Shown: positions 8,910 to 18,791 of the stretch, in pieces
Layout of the letters: each line of letters starts with the position of its first letter
Position numbering within the stretch: position 1 is the stretch's first letter
Assembly (NCBI RefSeq): GCF_000690055.1
Contig: NZ_JJNZ01000020.1
Coordinates: 83,897 to 147,896, forward strand
Direction: 5' to 3'
DNA: 64,000 nucleotides
DNA from: Pseudoalteromonas fuliginea
GTDB taxonomy: Bacteria; Pseudomonadota; Gammaproteobacteria; Enterobacterales; Alteromonadaceae
Notes under the pieces: generated by a model
What the model was told of the DNA's origin: nothing
Database searches by the model: none
Seen by the model: the letters and a program-made list of their open reading frames with translations, nothing else
Position numbers and translations under genes: made by a program

Positions 8910-11900
8910 TTAAAAATGTACGTAATATCCTAATTGTAACTGTGTATCTGAATTACCAACCTTATTACTACTTTGGTAACCCAGCTGTAATTTAAATAAA
9001 TCATCACCTAAAATAGACCAACCAGCGCCACTTGAAACAGACACATCAATATCATCGTTGATAGTTTGGTAACCGGTGCTTATATCAAATAGCCATGATG
9101 GGCTAGTACCTAAATAGGGCGGTTCTAGTGAGCTGGTTGAGGAAAATGAGGTACCGAGCGCAAAGCGTCTAAATGGCTGAAGTTCTATATTTAATGGGGC
9201 ATCGTTACCTGTATTTATAAGCGTGTTCACTTGTTCAAAATCTTGCCATTGCGCGCTAAAATAAGCAGTCCAAATTGGCCTATCTTTTAAAATACGGTAT
9301 TGGTATCGGGCGTTATACTCTTGCCCGTTGATGAGTGAACTTCCACTATCTCGTCGTAAAAAAGACATTATAGCGGCCGATAATTGCATGTTTTGTCGAC
9401 CATCAATATTATAGTTTACATAGGCCGTAGCTTTGTTAAGTTGCGCAAAACTAAGTAAGGCCTCTGACTGGCGATTTTCAACATTGTGTTCAAGCTTTAA
9501 ACCAACTTGTGTACGAGAATCCCATTGATAGCGAGAATCTAAGCTAATACCCTGACGATTTGCTAAACGACCTTGGTGGGAATCAATTTTTGCATCGAAA
9601 TACCAGCGACCCCATGTCATTTTATTTTCTACAGCAAACAGTAATCCATTATTATTAAAGTTTTTCTGATTACTTAGGCTTAGTTTCCACTGGCCATTGG
9701 CATAAGGAAAATAAACATTTACATCGTATTGGCTACTGTTTAATCCGGCCTCAGGCGATAAATTAATTTCAAGTGCTCTAAAGTATGAGCCTCGGGCATT
9801 ACGAACTAAACTTAATTGTGATTCGCTCGGCTCAGTTGTTAGTTCTTCGTACCAACGCTGCATTGTTGCGTAGGGTTGTCTGAGGTAGAGAAGTGCATTT
9901 AACTTATCTTCCTCGGTTAGTGCATTTTGCGTTATGAGCTGTTTAATTTTATTAAACTCGCCATTAGTCATGTAAAGTTGTAGTTTTTGCCAAGGAGCTA
10001 ACTTTTGTGCTGCTCGTCGTGCTAACCACCAGTTTGTTTGAGGCTCGCCAATTGTCTCGGGTGCTAGTTCATCCATTGAATTAAGTTGCATTAAATGTGG
10101 AATAGCCATCGCACCTGCCCAGCGGTACATTAAGCCTCGGTAGGCGTATTTATCTTTAGGTAAATGTTGTAATAAATAATGATTAAGTTCGGTGGCATTT
10201 GCGTAATAACCAAGCTGTTTCATTACATCAGCTAAGTTAACCAGGGTTGTTAAGTCGTTTGGATCAGCCAGCGCTAACTTTCGCAAGTAAAAGTAAGCGC
10301 TATTATATGATTTTTCATGAATCGATAAGCTAGCTAACAGTTGCGTCCAGCCGTGAGTAGTCTCATCTTCTGAATGATTATCTATAATACGTTTTATCAT
10401 TACTGTATCGTGCATTTGCAGTGCTAACCAACCTTGTGCAAGCACCACGTCTGGATTGTACTCACTTAGTTTTGCTGCGCGGTTTAAAGTGGTATAGGCT
10501 GAATTGAAATCGCTTTTGTTTTGATACCAGTTTGAGAGTATTAACCAAGCAGGATAAAGTGCTTTATTATAGCGCTGCTTTTCGAGTTCTTGGTGGATAC
10601 GTTTTATCGATTCTTCATCATCAACGTGTGAACTCAATAATGCAACTTGGATTAATTGTCTAATTGTAAGCGATGGTTGCTGCCATAGGTAATCGAGAAG
10701 GCCTTGAGGATTATTCTCAAAGCGCAGTTGTTGATAGTGCAACATATCACCTACACTGAGCTCACTAATGGTCATTAATTGTTCGAACGCATAAAGCTCT
10801 TCTTTTTTATTTTGAACTCGCAATGCCATATCAACGCGTGCAGTCCAAAATTCAGTGTCTGTACTTTGTTGTTTTTGCTTTAAAATGGTAAGTGCGGTTG
10901 AAAAATCATCGATAAGCCAAAATGATCGGGCAAGCCATAATAGATCTTCTTCATTTTTTGGACCTTGGTATGTTGGCCATAGTGACCTTAAGCCTTTTAA
11001 GTTACCAGTATCGTGCAGTACTTTAGCTTTCCAGTATTGTGATAACACACTTTTACCACTAATTTGTTCAAATCGTTCAATATGATTTAGCTCTTTTTTT
11101 GCATTGCCGATGAACTCATTGGTTTGCATCCATTTAGCAAAACCATTGCCTTTTAACTGCCTATTTTGCGCTTTGTATTCGTAAATATCATTTGCATCTT
11201 GATACAAATAAAGAGAGGTTGCATCGTTTATGCTATCACTGAGCATGGCTGGTGTTACTGCATGATTTGCCATTAACCACTTAAATTCATTAAGTGCTTC
11301 GCTGGGTTTATTTTGCCAACGTTTTACTTTCCAATTTAGTAAATGGAGTTCTTTGTTATTTGGACTTTTTATTAGCAATTTTTCGAGTAATTGTTCGGCA
11401 CCTTTTGCATTACCATTGGCTAAGCGTAAATACATTGCCTTAGTTAAATAGTGTGTATTATTAGGGGTAGCTTTTAGTAGAGCTTCTACCGCATCTGCAG
11501 CATCTTCTGTATTGCCGGCTAAGTCAGCTAAATAAAGAGTACGTTCAGTGTTAGCTTGGTCGCCATACTTTTTCCACCACATATAGGCTTGCACAGGGTC
11601 ATTTGCGCCAAGCGCTGTTTCAATTGCTTTTTCAGCTATATTTGCGTGTATACCTGCTTTATAAATGACTAATGCTTTAACTGGTTCGCCTGCACTTAAC
11701 CAGTAATCAGCGGCGAGTAATGGCTTGTTTTTTAGCTGGTAGTACTGTGCAACACTTACATTTAAGCCAAGCGCTTTAGCTATGCTCAGCACTTGTTCAT
11801 TCCAATTTTTATGGGCCTTTATTTTTAAAGATAACTCTTCAAATCTATCATCTATATTTGCACCACTTGCTAACCATAATGAGTAAAGTAGTTTGATTTC

Positions 11901-12194
11901 AAGTGTCGCTTTGCGCTCACTTTTAGGTAACTTTGCAAGCTCAATTTTCGCTTGTGCGTATTCGCTTAGCTCTATGTGTAGCTCAATTAGCTTAGCGCGT
12001 AGTTTTTCATTGTCAGGGTCAGTATTAAGCGCTGCATTTAGGTACGATGTTTCAAAAGTATAATCTTGTGAAAGCGTATCATCTTCAAAAAATAAGGTAT
12101 GCGGAAATAACGCATAAAGTGCAAAGCAACTTACGGCTAATATCGTTAATATTGTTTTTATAGATACTAACTGAGGGCGTTTATTAGAATTCAT
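8910..12194 (-). CDS. pelB: Pel outer-membrane export protein PelB (TPR + beta-barrel)
   Basis: PelB is the outer-membrane exporter. This copy has 1,094 residues, slightly shorter than Pseudomonas PelB (1,193). An N-terminal membrane anchor (about 13-33) is followed by a long run of TPR-like helical pairs (about 40-760), which in Pseudomonas bind PelA. The C-terminal ~290 residues alternate in the manner of beta-strands and end in YYVHF, a terminal aromatic residue typical of outer-membrane barrels. The first base of the start overlaps the last base of the pelA stop (TAATG). Confidence 0.93.
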   Translation of the reverse strand: MNSNKRPQLVSIKTILTILAVSCFALYALFPHTLFFEDDTLSQDYTFETSYLNAALNTDPDNEKLRAKLIELHIELSEYAQAKIELAKLPKSERKATLEIKLLYSLWLASGANIDDRFEELSLKIKAHKNWNEQVLSIAKALGLNVSVAQYYQLKNKPLLAADYWLSAGEPVKALVIYKAGIHANIAEKAIETALGANDPVQAYMWWKKYGDQANTERTLYLADLAGNTEDAADAVEALLKATPNNTHYLTKAMYLRLANGNAKGAEQLLEKLLIKSPNNKELHLLNWKVKRWQNKPSEALNEFKWLMANHAVTPAMLSDSINDATSLYLYQDANDIYEYKAQNRQLKGNGFAKWMQTNEFIGNAKKELNHIERFEQISGKSVLSQYWKAKVLHDTGNLKGLRSLWPTYQGPKNEEDLLWLARSFWLIDDFSTALTILKQKQQSTDTEFWTARVDMALRVQNKKEELYAFEQLMTISELSVGDMLHYQQLRFENNPQGLLDYLWQQPSLTIRQLIQVALLSSHVDDEESIKRIHQELEKQRYNKALYPAWLILSNWYQNKSDFNSAYTTLNRAAKLSEYNPDVVLAQGWLALQMHDTVMIKRIIDNHSEDETTHGWTQLLASLSIHEKSYNSAYFYLRKLALADPNDLTTLVNLADVMKQLGYYANATELNHYLLQHLPKDKYAYRGLMYRWAGAMAIPHLMQLNSMDELAPETIGEPQTNWWLARRAAQKLAPWQKLQLYMTNGEFNKIKQLITQNALTEEDKLNALLYLRQPYATMQRWYEELTTEPSESQLSLVRNARGSYFRALEINLSPEAGLNSSQYDVNVYFPYANGQWKLSLSNQKNFNNNGLLFAVENKMTWGRWYFDAKIDSHQGRLANRQGISLDSRYQWDSRTQVGLKLEHNVENRQSEALLSFAQLNKATAYVNYNIDGRQNMQLSAAIMSFLRRDSGSSLINGQEYNARYQYRILKDRPIWTAYFSAQWQDFEQVNTLINTGNDAPLNIELQPFRRFALGTSFSSTSSLEPPYLGTSPSWLFDISTGYQTINDDIDVSVSSGAGWSILGDDLFKLQLGYQSSNKVGNSDTQLQLGYYVHF

Positions 12195-14902
12195 TATGGG
12201 GCAGTCCCAGCACAGTTAAGGTAGCCATAAAAGTCACCCATAGGTATTTTGAAATGCGTTAATTTACCGTGAGTGATACCTTTAAAGTGCTCTCCCAAAT
12301 GAGATGTAAATTGACATTTACGTCCATTCATTAAATCAAGTGAAGCGGGCACCCAAGCTTTAAAGCTTACTGCGCCATTTACCTGCCAATTATCGATAAC
12401 CACATTAGCAGAAGCTAAATAAGGCTTACTATTATTTTGGCTGTGATCAAAGCTAAGGCGGGCAATATTATTGATAATATGTACGTAGTCGCCTTTTTGA
12501 GTTACACCAGATACCCCTTCACTTTGGGCTATATTTGGTATATCAAAATCGCTAGGTATTCGTAAAGTACGAATATATTTTGAGCTAAATAGCCATTCAT
12601 CGTCATTATTTTTTGCTAATGCAGAGAAATAAAAATCTTTTGCAATTTTTGCAAAATGACTCAAATGTACAGGTGTATTTGGCCGTGCTAAAACATAGTC
12701 TATATTGTGTTTTAAGGCATCGAGACCAGCAGGTATTTCCCCCGAATAAAAGTGATAATAAATAGTGTAAGGCTTTAATCTGTATGGTTTTTCTGTTATT
12801 TCAAATGTTTCGGTTAAACGTTTAAACCCATAATAAGGCCCGTGCCATAAATTAGTGAATACATTTTCATTCAAGATAGGAGCATAAATTTGATATAACA
12901 GGTCGCGCTCAGGTCGCCCAATTGGCGATATATGAGACAGGCTAGGGTTATCGGCATTTGCATCGGTGTTGCCGCCATTAATGTTTAATACACCCGCGTC
13001 ACGGGCAAGTTCAAGTGCTTTTGGCCCAGGTGTTGCGTCACCAGACCACAGCATTAATACTGTTTTTTTATTTTTTGGTGCCAGCTTTTCGTCAATGTAT
13101 TTTATAGAGCCCGTAATTTCTTTTTTTAAACTTATAGTGTCGTATCCTGGCACATCAAGATGAAAACCATAGTCGGTGTCATCCTCATCTATTTTTTTCC
13201 GACCAGAGAGTGCGGTCCAAAAATAAGGGTGACTATAAGTATGAGATGCAATTTCAACATAGGGTAAATCGAAAATACTGCGCGCAATACGTTCTAATTT
13301 AGGACTCGCTTTTGAGTGAAGTCCAGTAGCTTCAATATCTGCTTGAATAATTGATGATGTTAAAGGGAGTTTATAGCGTTTAATTATTTCATCGCGGATC
13401 ACTTCTGCCGAATAAGGTCTACCTGTAAAATTTGCAATACTTGAAAAACCATCACCATCAATATGTAGAGTAAGCATGCGCCTACCACTTTCAGTTGTTG
13501 TATCGGGGACTAAGATAGGCGGGAGCTCCATCGCCTTTGTCAGCAATGTACGAGGGTCGATAACCCACTTACTACCTTCCATCGGAAAAGTATCAATTAG
13601 CCAAGGGGCAACCACCACAGCACCATATTTTGTTTTTGCACTTTGCACAACAATGCTGCCATCAGCCGCTTTTATATTAATAAGCGCAGTGGCATTTGGC
13701 GCTAGTTTCAGTAAATATGGTTTTACTATTGGTGGTGGTGTCGCGGCTTCACCTTTGAACCATGGGGCAAAGTAATTTAATTCATAAGGAGCAGGAGGTA
13801 ATACATTGAGTGCTTCTACACCTAGTTTGATTAGTAGTGTAGTCGAAAGCGGTAATTCTCCCATAACTAACAAAGGGACAGCGCCTAAATTTGTTTCTAG
13901 CCAATTAGTTATCGCCGGGGTATAAAAAGCATCACTGGTAGTCCACGAAATAACGCCAGCATGTAAACTTGGATCTATGAGAGGAAGCGCTCTTTTTGCT
14001 ACATCAATGTAATCAGGGATATACCCCAAATACTCAATCATGGTTGCAAGTTTTAAGTGCACCGTAGTATAGATAAGTGGCTTAATATCACTATTGTAAG
14101 GAATTAGAATACGCCTAGCTATTGGTGTGATATTTGACGTTCCCCATGTTTGTAGGTGTCCGTCAGTTATCCAAGGTGCATAACCGTTTTTTATTATTTT
14201 TTGAGCCATAGCAAGGCGATTTTTGGGCTTTGCATAATCAATCACTTGTACATTAAAGCCCAAGTTTTTTGCTGTATTTAATTGTGCAATTAGCCATATT
14301 TGATCACTTTCGGCAGTGAGTTTGTAGCTATTATCAAGAGGATTGTAATGGCTATATAACCCCTCCGCTACTAAATCAGTTGCGAACCCTTTTAACTTGG
14401 GAAGTAGTTCAAACCCACGATTGAGTATTAAATGTTTATCAAATGAGCTTGAGAGGTCCTCAATAATTGAAATTAGCCCAGCTTGTTGGTCTGCTTTATT
14501 GCTTGTTGTATCTAATAGCTGATAGCTATCTAGTGTATCTAAGAATAAGCCAGTGAAACCACGGTCTTTTAAATCATTAGCGCTGTTTTTTATGCGTTTA
14601 TGCCAATACGTAGAAGTTAAATCGGAAATATGACTATTCCAATTGGGATTAACAACAAGTGATGACGTGTTTTTTTCGAATGACTCACCCACACTAAGAT
14701 AAGCATAAACAGCAATGTTACGCTGCGTAAGCCAATTAAGCTCATGCTCTGTGATTAATTCTGGTTGCACTACCACACGAGAATAAAATGTCATTTCAGC
14801 AAGAGGCATCGGTGCTGAATAATAAAAAGCAGTGCTGTTGTTTATTGGCTTGGCGAATACATGAGCAGAAATTAAAAGCGTAAAATATAGAATGTACTTC
14901 AT
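12194..14902 (-). CDS. pelA: Pel deacetylase/glycoside hydrolase PelA
   Basis: PelA is a periplasmic protein that partly deacetylates Pel and can also hydrolyse it. The 902 residues start with a signal peptide (MKYILYFTLLISAHVFA). A GH114-type hydrolase domain spans about 25-265, with acidic residues D122 and D125 in FLDTLDSY. A middle flavodoxin-like region lies at about 270-460. The polysaccharide-deacetylase domain begins near 475 and carries HIDGDGF (D482, D484) and SHTYSHP (H554, H558), the expected metal-binding set. A C-terminal beta-rich domain follows. It is the first gene of the operon, and 448 bp of upstream non-coding DNA probably contain its promoter. Confidence 0.94.
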   Translation of the reverse strand: MKYILYFTLLISAHVFAKPINNSTAFYYSAPMPLAEMTFYSRVVVQPELITEHELNWLTQRNIAVYAYLSVGESFEKNTSSLVVNPNWNSHISDLTSTYWHKRIKNSANDLKDRGFTGLFLDTLDSYQLLDTTSNKADQQAGLISIIEDLSSSFDKHLILNRGFELLPKLKGFATDLVAEGLYSHYNPLDNSYKLTAESDQIWLIAQLNTAKNLGFNVQVIDYAKPKNRLAMAQKIIKNGYAPWITDGHLQTWGTSNITPIARRILIPYNSDIKPLIYTTVHLKLATMIEYLGYIPDYIDVAKRALPLIDPSLHAGVISWTTSDAFYTPAITNWLETNLGAVPLLVMGELPLSTTLLIKLGVEALNVLPPAPYELNYFAPWFKGEAATPPPIVKPYLLKLAPNATALINIKAADGSIVVQSAKTKYGAVVVAPWLIDTFPMEGSKWVIDPRTLLTKAMELPPILVPDTTTESGRRMLTLHIDGDGFSSIANFTGRPYSAEVIRDEIIKRYKLPLTSSIIQADIEATGLHSKASPKLERIARSIFDLPYVEIASHTYSHPYFWTALSGRKKIDEDDTDYGFHLDVPGYDTISLKKEITGSIKYIDEKLAPKNKKTVLMLWSGDATPGPKALELARDAGVLNINGGNTDANADNPSLSHISPIGRPERDLLYQIYAPILNENVFTNLWHGPYYGFKRLTETFEITEKPYRLKPYTIYYHFYSGEIPAGLDALKHNIDYVLARPNTPVHLSHFAKIAKDFYFSALAKNNDDEWLFSSKYIRTLRIPSDFDIPNIAQSEGVSGVTQKGDYVHIINNIARLSFDHSQNNSKPYLASANVVIDNWQVNGAVSFKAWVPASLDLMNGRKCQFTSHLGEHFKGITHGKLTHFKIPMGDFYGYLNCAGTAP

Positions 14903-15350
14903 TGATGATTCATTTTGGTTGGGATTAAGCAGAGATAAGAAATGACGTGCGTTCCGATTTTATGCTAGGTAATTCGTATTAGTAAGATAGGGTGATTATA
15001 TGTTAATAAAAATAAAAAAACTACATGATTGTTCCTAAGTTTCATCTTTGTTTTTCGTTGTTTTACTTATTGGTGGGAGTAATTGGTTAGGTTCATTATT
15101 TTGCTTACTACTAAGGTCGCAATGTTTTAAGTATTAAAATGTATGCCTTACAACTATAATATGGACAAAATCGCCAAGGTTGGTTTGGCTCTTACCTCGA
15201 CATTTACCTTTAATATTTACACGCTTCGTAAATATTAAGTGGTATGTAAATAAACTAATTTACCTTTATCAGTGAGCATAAAATAAAAAGTATCTTTTGT
15301 TATTTTATGTTGTTGCTGTTTAAATTTACTGCCTTAGATTTGGAGAAATA
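14903..15350. promoter_or_regulatory. Intergenic region between divergent pelA and chemoreceptor genes
   Basis: No gene is seen in these 448 bases. They must contain the promoters of the pel operon (leftward) and of the methyl-accepting protein (rightward). The right-hand third holds a cluster of ATTTAC/GTAAAT half-sites at 15202, 15215, 15228, 15246, 15258 and 15324. Two of them form an 11-bp perfect inverted repeat (15210-15220 with 15228-15238, 7-base loop). ATTTACCTTTA occurs twice as a direct repeat (15202 and 15258). The arrangement resembles an operator array for a dimeric regulator, which I cannot name. Confidence 0.55.
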
Positions 15351-17018
15351 ATGAGTAATTTAAGCTTAAAAAACAAATTGTTGTTATTAGCTATTTTGCC
15401 ACTGATGTTACTTTTAACTAGCTTAATGCTGAGTTCTTATTATTTAGAGTCTAAAAATCAGCAGCAAAATTTTGATTCATTTAAGACTAAATTGATCAAA
15501 GATAAACAGAACTTATTAAGTACAGAAATCGAAATTGCGAGCAAAATTGTTCGTCACCAATTAGATACTGGCTCTGCCCAAGATGCTAAAAATGCGCTTA
15601 GAAACTTAACCTTTGGTCAAGGGGGTTACTTTTTCATCTACGATACAAACGGTGTTAGTGTTTTTCATGCGTTATTAGGTGATGCCATTGAAGGGCAAAA
15701 TAAAATAGGGATGACAGACCCCAATGGTAAAAAAATTATAGTCGGGTTACTCGAACAGGCTCAAAAAGGTGGTGGCGCATTTAACTACCACTTTCAAAAA
15801 CCTAATACGACAGGCCTAGTAGAGAAAATGGGCTATGCTGCCATGATCCCAGGAACTAATTGGATGGTTGGCACTGGCGCATATATGGATGATATAGAAG
15901 CAGAGCTAATTAAATACGAAGTAACGATGCAAGAGCATATGAATGATAAAGTAATTACCTTATTGCTAATTGCTTTATTTTGGGTTGTTTTAACGATTGC
16001 ATGTGCATTGGTTGCGGCGAATACCATGGTTAAGCCAATTCAAAGAATGGTGCAGAGCCTTGACGACATAGCAAAAGGTGAAGGTGACTTAACTAAGCGC
16101 CTAGAGATAGACACGAATGATGAAATTGGTCAATTAGGTGAAGCATTTAATGTTTTTGTCAGTAAGCTACACGGTATTATTGCGAATGTGGTTGATGTTA
16201 CACATGATGTGAAATCAGCATCCAGTGATATAAATAAACAAACACGACTAATTGAGGGCAAGCTACTCAATCATAATCATGAAACAGAGTTAGTTGCGAC
16301 CGCCATTACTGAAATGTCTGCCACATCACATGAAGTTGCACAAAATACTACGCAAGTTGCTGTATCAACTCAGGCTGCAACACAGGAAGTTGCTAAAGCA
16401 CAAGAGTGTGTTGATATTTCACTCAGCGAAGTATCAAAATTAATGGATGAAATAAACGTCGCTGCTGAACAGGTTGATTCACTGAGCGAGCAGTCTAAAA
16501 AAATTAATAGTGTGCTGAGTGTTATCGGCGGTATTGCAGAACAGACAAACCTATTAGCACTTAATGCCGCAATAGAGGCCGCTCGTGCTGGTGAATATGG
16601 TAGAGGGTTTGCTGTTGTTGCAGATGAAGTAAGAAGCTTGGCGAGTCGTACGCAAGTGAGCACACTAGAAATTAATGAAATGCTGAGTGAACTACATAAT
16701 CTAGTGTCCTCAGCGGTAGGTGCAATGCAAGCAAGCCAACAAAGCTGTAATCGTTCAGTTGAGTCATCACGAGCTATATCCGATAGTTTAGGATCGGTTA
16801 CCAATTCAGTGACATCAATTAACGATATGAGTACGCAAATTGCGACAGCCGCTACGGAACAAAGTAGTGTAACAGAAGAAATAAATCGCAATGTATATGC
16901 TATCCAAGAAATAGTTAATGAGCTTACAGTGTCGAGTAAAACAACGTCATCAGTTAGTGAACACTTAGCCGGAAGAGGTGAAAGTTTAGGGCAATTAGTT
17001 GGGCAGTTTAAAATTTAG
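15351..17018 (+). CDS. Methyl-accepting chemotaxis protein with Cache sensor domain
   Basis: This transmembrane chemoreceptor signals to CheA/CheW. Its 555 residues show a first membrane helix (about 8-30), a periplasmic single Cache-type domain (about 40-185; motifs [11 protein letters not shown] and [14 protein letters not shown]), a second helix (about 200-222), a HAMP linker (about 222-275) and a cytoplasmic signalling domain. The signalling hairpin has the conserved [19 protein letters not shown] motif. No C-terminal pentapeptide for CheR/CheB tethering is present. It is divergent from pelA and may share regulatory DNA with it. The ligand is unknown; small carboxylates are common ligands of related Cache domains. 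Confidence 0.92.
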   Translation: MSNLSLKNKLLLLAILPLMLLLTSLMLSSYYLESKNQQQNFDSFKTKLIKDKQNLLSTEIEIASKIVRHQLDTGSAQDAKNALRNLTFGQGGYFFIYDTNGVSVFHALLGDAIEGQNKIGMTDPNGKKIIVGLLEQAQKGGGAFNYHFQKPNTTGLVEKMGYAAMIPGTNWMVGTGAYMDDIEAELIKYEVTMQEHMNDKVITLLLIALFWVVLTIACALVAANTMVKPIQRMVQSLDDIAKGEGDLTKRLEIDTNDEIGQLGEAFNVFVSKLHGIIANVVDVTHDVKSASSDINKQTRLIEGKLLNHNHETELVATAITEMSATSHEVAQNTTQVAVSTQAATQEVAKAQECVDISLSEVSKLMDEINVAAEQVDSLSEQSKKINSVLSVIGGIAEQTNLLALNAAIEAARAGEYGRGFAVVADEVRSLASRTQVSTLEINEMLSELHNLVSSAVGAMQASQQSCNRSVESSRAISDSLGSVTNSVTSINDMSTQIATAATEQSSVTEEINRNVYAIQEIVNELTVSSKTTSSVSEHLAGRGESLGQLVGQFKI

Positions 17019-17041
17019 TACTTATGTATTTACCGTTATTA

Positions 17042-17060
17042 AAGCCGCTAACTGCGGCTT
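17042..17060 (+). terminator. Hairpin after the chemoreceptor gene
   Basis: AAGCCGC and GCGGCTT form a 7-bp stem with a 5-base loop, 24 bases after the chemoreceptor stop. The downstream sequence is only moderately T-rich, so termination may be inefficient. Confidence 0.5.
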
Positions 17061-17127
17061 AACCTTATTGGTAAGTTTTACAATTTTTTAAAGTAGATCG
17101 TAAATAGACTAAATTGAGTGGATTTTA

Positions 17128-17616
17128 ATGCAAAGTATGACATCAATTAAACGCTGTACTCGCGATGAATTGGTCCCTGAAAAAGACCTAGGACGTTTGG
17201 TATCTTTTTTACGCTCAACGCTGGTTACGCATATTGATACCAAATTACTTCCTATGGATTTAACTTCGGCGCAGTACATAGTTGTTGTGTTGCTAGCTAA
17301 AGAGTCTGTTAATACGCTTGCTGGGCTTTGTGAGCATATGGTTTATGACCGAGGTGCAATGAGTCGACTATTAAGCCGTCTTGAAGAAAAAGACTTAATA
17401 GCTAAAACACAATGTGAGTTTGATAAACGCTCAACCATTTTATGTTTAAGTGAAAAAGGAAAAGTACTTTACCCAGAAATAATGCCAGTAGTAAACGAAG
17501 TCTATACTCAGGCATTAACTGGTTTTTTAGAATCTGAAAAAAAACAGTTAATGGATTTGCTGTTCAAAGCAATAAATAACCTAGAATCACTGCCTCAAAC
17601 AGCCTCTAAAAAATAG
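17128..17616 (+). CDS. MarR-family transcriptional regulator
   Basis: This 162-residue protein has the winged-helix architecture of MarR dimeric repressors. Helices for dimerisation are at about 20-45, the helix-turn-helix at about 65-100 (TLAGLCEHMVYDRGAMSRLLSRLEEKDLI) and the wing at about 104-116 (EFDKRSTILCLSEKG). The start ATG at 17128 follows a weak GAGTGG. A perfect 12-bp palindrome of the kind MarR dimers bind (TTGCCTAGGCAA) lies 93 bases past its stop, in front of the next gene, which suggests that it controls that gene. The effector is unknown. Confidence 0.85.
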   Translation: MQSMTSIKRCTRDELVPEKDLGRLVSFLRSTLVTHIDTKLLPMDLTSAQYIVVVLLAKESVNTLAGLCEHMVYDRGAMSRLLSRLEEKDLIAKTQCEFDKRSTILCLSEKGKVLYPEIMPVVNEVYTQALTGFLESEKKQLMDLLFKAINNLESLPQTASKK

Positions 17617-17678
17617 ATTATCAATAAAATAGCGATACTGTTTCAATAGAAAATCAAGACCCTAAACATGTGATTCCG

Positions 17679-17735
17679 TTGTAGGTAAAATCGAACTTTG
17701 ATAATATAGTTGCCTAGGCAATCAAGGTTATTATC
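17679..17735 (+). promoter_or_regulatory. Putative promoter with MarR-type operator
   Basis: The palindrome TTGCCTAGGCAA (17710-17721) is perfect over 12 bases. Just upstream are TTGTAG (17679-17684) and GATAAT/TAATAT (17700-17707), a plausible -35/-10 pair with 15-17 bp spacing, so a bound repressor would cover the start of transcription. GATAATA (17700) and TATTATC (17729) add a wider, slightly off-centre inverted repeat. It serves the kinase-like gene starting at 17750. Binding by the adjacent MarR protein is inferred. Confidence 0.5.
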
Positions 17736-17749
17736 TTGTGAGGTTTGTT

Positions 17750-18499
17750 ATGATTGAAAATGATTTGTTAGCGCAATTACAGCAACAATTTCCAGAGCAC
17801 ACTTTTGTGCAACATCGTTTAAGTGTTGTTCATAAAGGACGTTTTGCTAATGCTATTGTTTATCGATATAAAGATGATGGATTTGATTTAATAATAAAAG
17901 ACTTTAGCCAAAGTCCTTGGTTTATTCGTAAATCGTTTGCACGTATTTCGGTTAACCAAGAATATAAAGGTTTGAGTCGATTATCTGAGTTGGACGCGGT
18001 AGCAAATCGTTTTTGCTGTTTATCGCCGATTGCAGTGGCTTATAACTATATAGAGGGCACCTCACTTCGTTCTTTAATTCATCAAGGTAAAAAGCTTCCA
18101 GTTGATTTTTTTAGTGAGCTTGAGCGTCAAGTCGCAAAAATGCATCGCAAAGGGATAGTGCATTTAGATTTACGTAATATGGGTAATATTTTATGTGGTG
18201 CTGACGGTAAACCTTATTTTATCGACTTTCAGTCAACTATTAGCTTCGCTCGTTTTCCTCGATGGCTACAGCGCTTTATGCGAGGCTCAGATATGTCGGG
18301 TGTCTACAAGGCGTGGAGTAAACTTGCTGAACACCCTATGCCCCAAGCTAAGCAAGATTATCTGGAGCATTTTAATCATGTACGTAAACGCTGGATTTTT
18401 AAAGGTTACCCAATTCAACGGACGTATGCCTGGGGAGCTGCCTTGGTAACTCAATTCTTAGATTCTGAACTTGTACGCAGCATTACCGACCGCCTTTAA
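17750..18499 (+). CDS. Protein-kinase-like (RIO/LPS-kinase type) protein
   Basis: This 249-residue protein has a minimal kinase fold. It contains a candidate ATP-binding lysine (IIKDF, K50), a catalytic loop HLDLRNMGN (D140, N146) and IDFQ (D159) in place of DFG. This form is seen in the RIO and lipopolysaccharide-kinase (WaaP/InaA-like) families, whose substrates are proteins or heptose/Kdo sugars. ATG 17750 is preferred over the in-frame GTG at 17738 because GAGG at 17740 gives proper spacing. No membrane segment or signal peptide is visible, so it is probably cytosolic or peripheral. It follows a MarR gene with an operator-like palindrome between them. The substrate is not evident. Confidence 0.7.
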   Translation: MIENDLLAQLQQQFPEHTFVQHRLSVVHKGRFANAIVYRYKDDGFDLIIKDFSQSPWFIRKSFARISVNQEYKGLSRLSELDAVANRFCCLSPIAVAYNYIEGTSLRSLIHQGKKLPVDFFSELERQVAKMHRKGIVHLDLRNMGNILCGADGKPYFIDFQSTISFARFPRWLQRFMRGSDMSGVYKAWSKLAEHPMPQAKQDYLEHFNHVRKRWIFKGYPIQRTYAWGAALVTQFLDSELVRSITDRL

Positions 18500-18566
18500 A
18501 TGTACGCACCTATTTCATTCTTGTTTGCCTATATTAGTTTTTAATATGAGCCTTTTTTTGTAGCAA

Positions 18567-18588
18567 AAGCAATCTATTTGGATTGCTT
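18567..18588. terminator. Hairpin in the kinase–mgtE intergenic region
   Basis: AAGCAATC and GATTGCTT form an 8-bp stem with a 6-base loop, about 70 bases after the kinase-like gene. A T run follows only weakly, so it is a possible terminator or part of the mgtE leader. The remaining ~200 bases before mgtE are AT-rich with no other feature that I can defend. Confidence 0.4.
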
Positions 18589-18791
18589 ATTGTGTTGACT
18601 CTCTCCTCAAAAATAATCCCTTTTACTGTTTTTTTAATTTTTTAAAATAAACATTAGTACCGTTTTTATTTTGCCCATACAATGCGCAAAAATAGCCTGT
18701 ACATGCTTAATAAACTCAAGTTTTCTCAGCAAATTTTTGTTGTCAGGATAAACTGTAAGTAACGTGCATTTTTAAATTTTAAGGTTTTAAA

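Noticed and set aside
2838..14902. Pel operon considered as a recent foreign island
   Set aside because: Base composition and codon style look like the neighbours, and no integrase, transposase, tRNA or attachment repeat flanks it.
16370..16891. 173-residue open frame on the minus strand
   Set aside because: It lies fully inside the chemoreceptor signalling domain, antisense to a conserved protein, with no ribosome-binding site and no recognisable domain.
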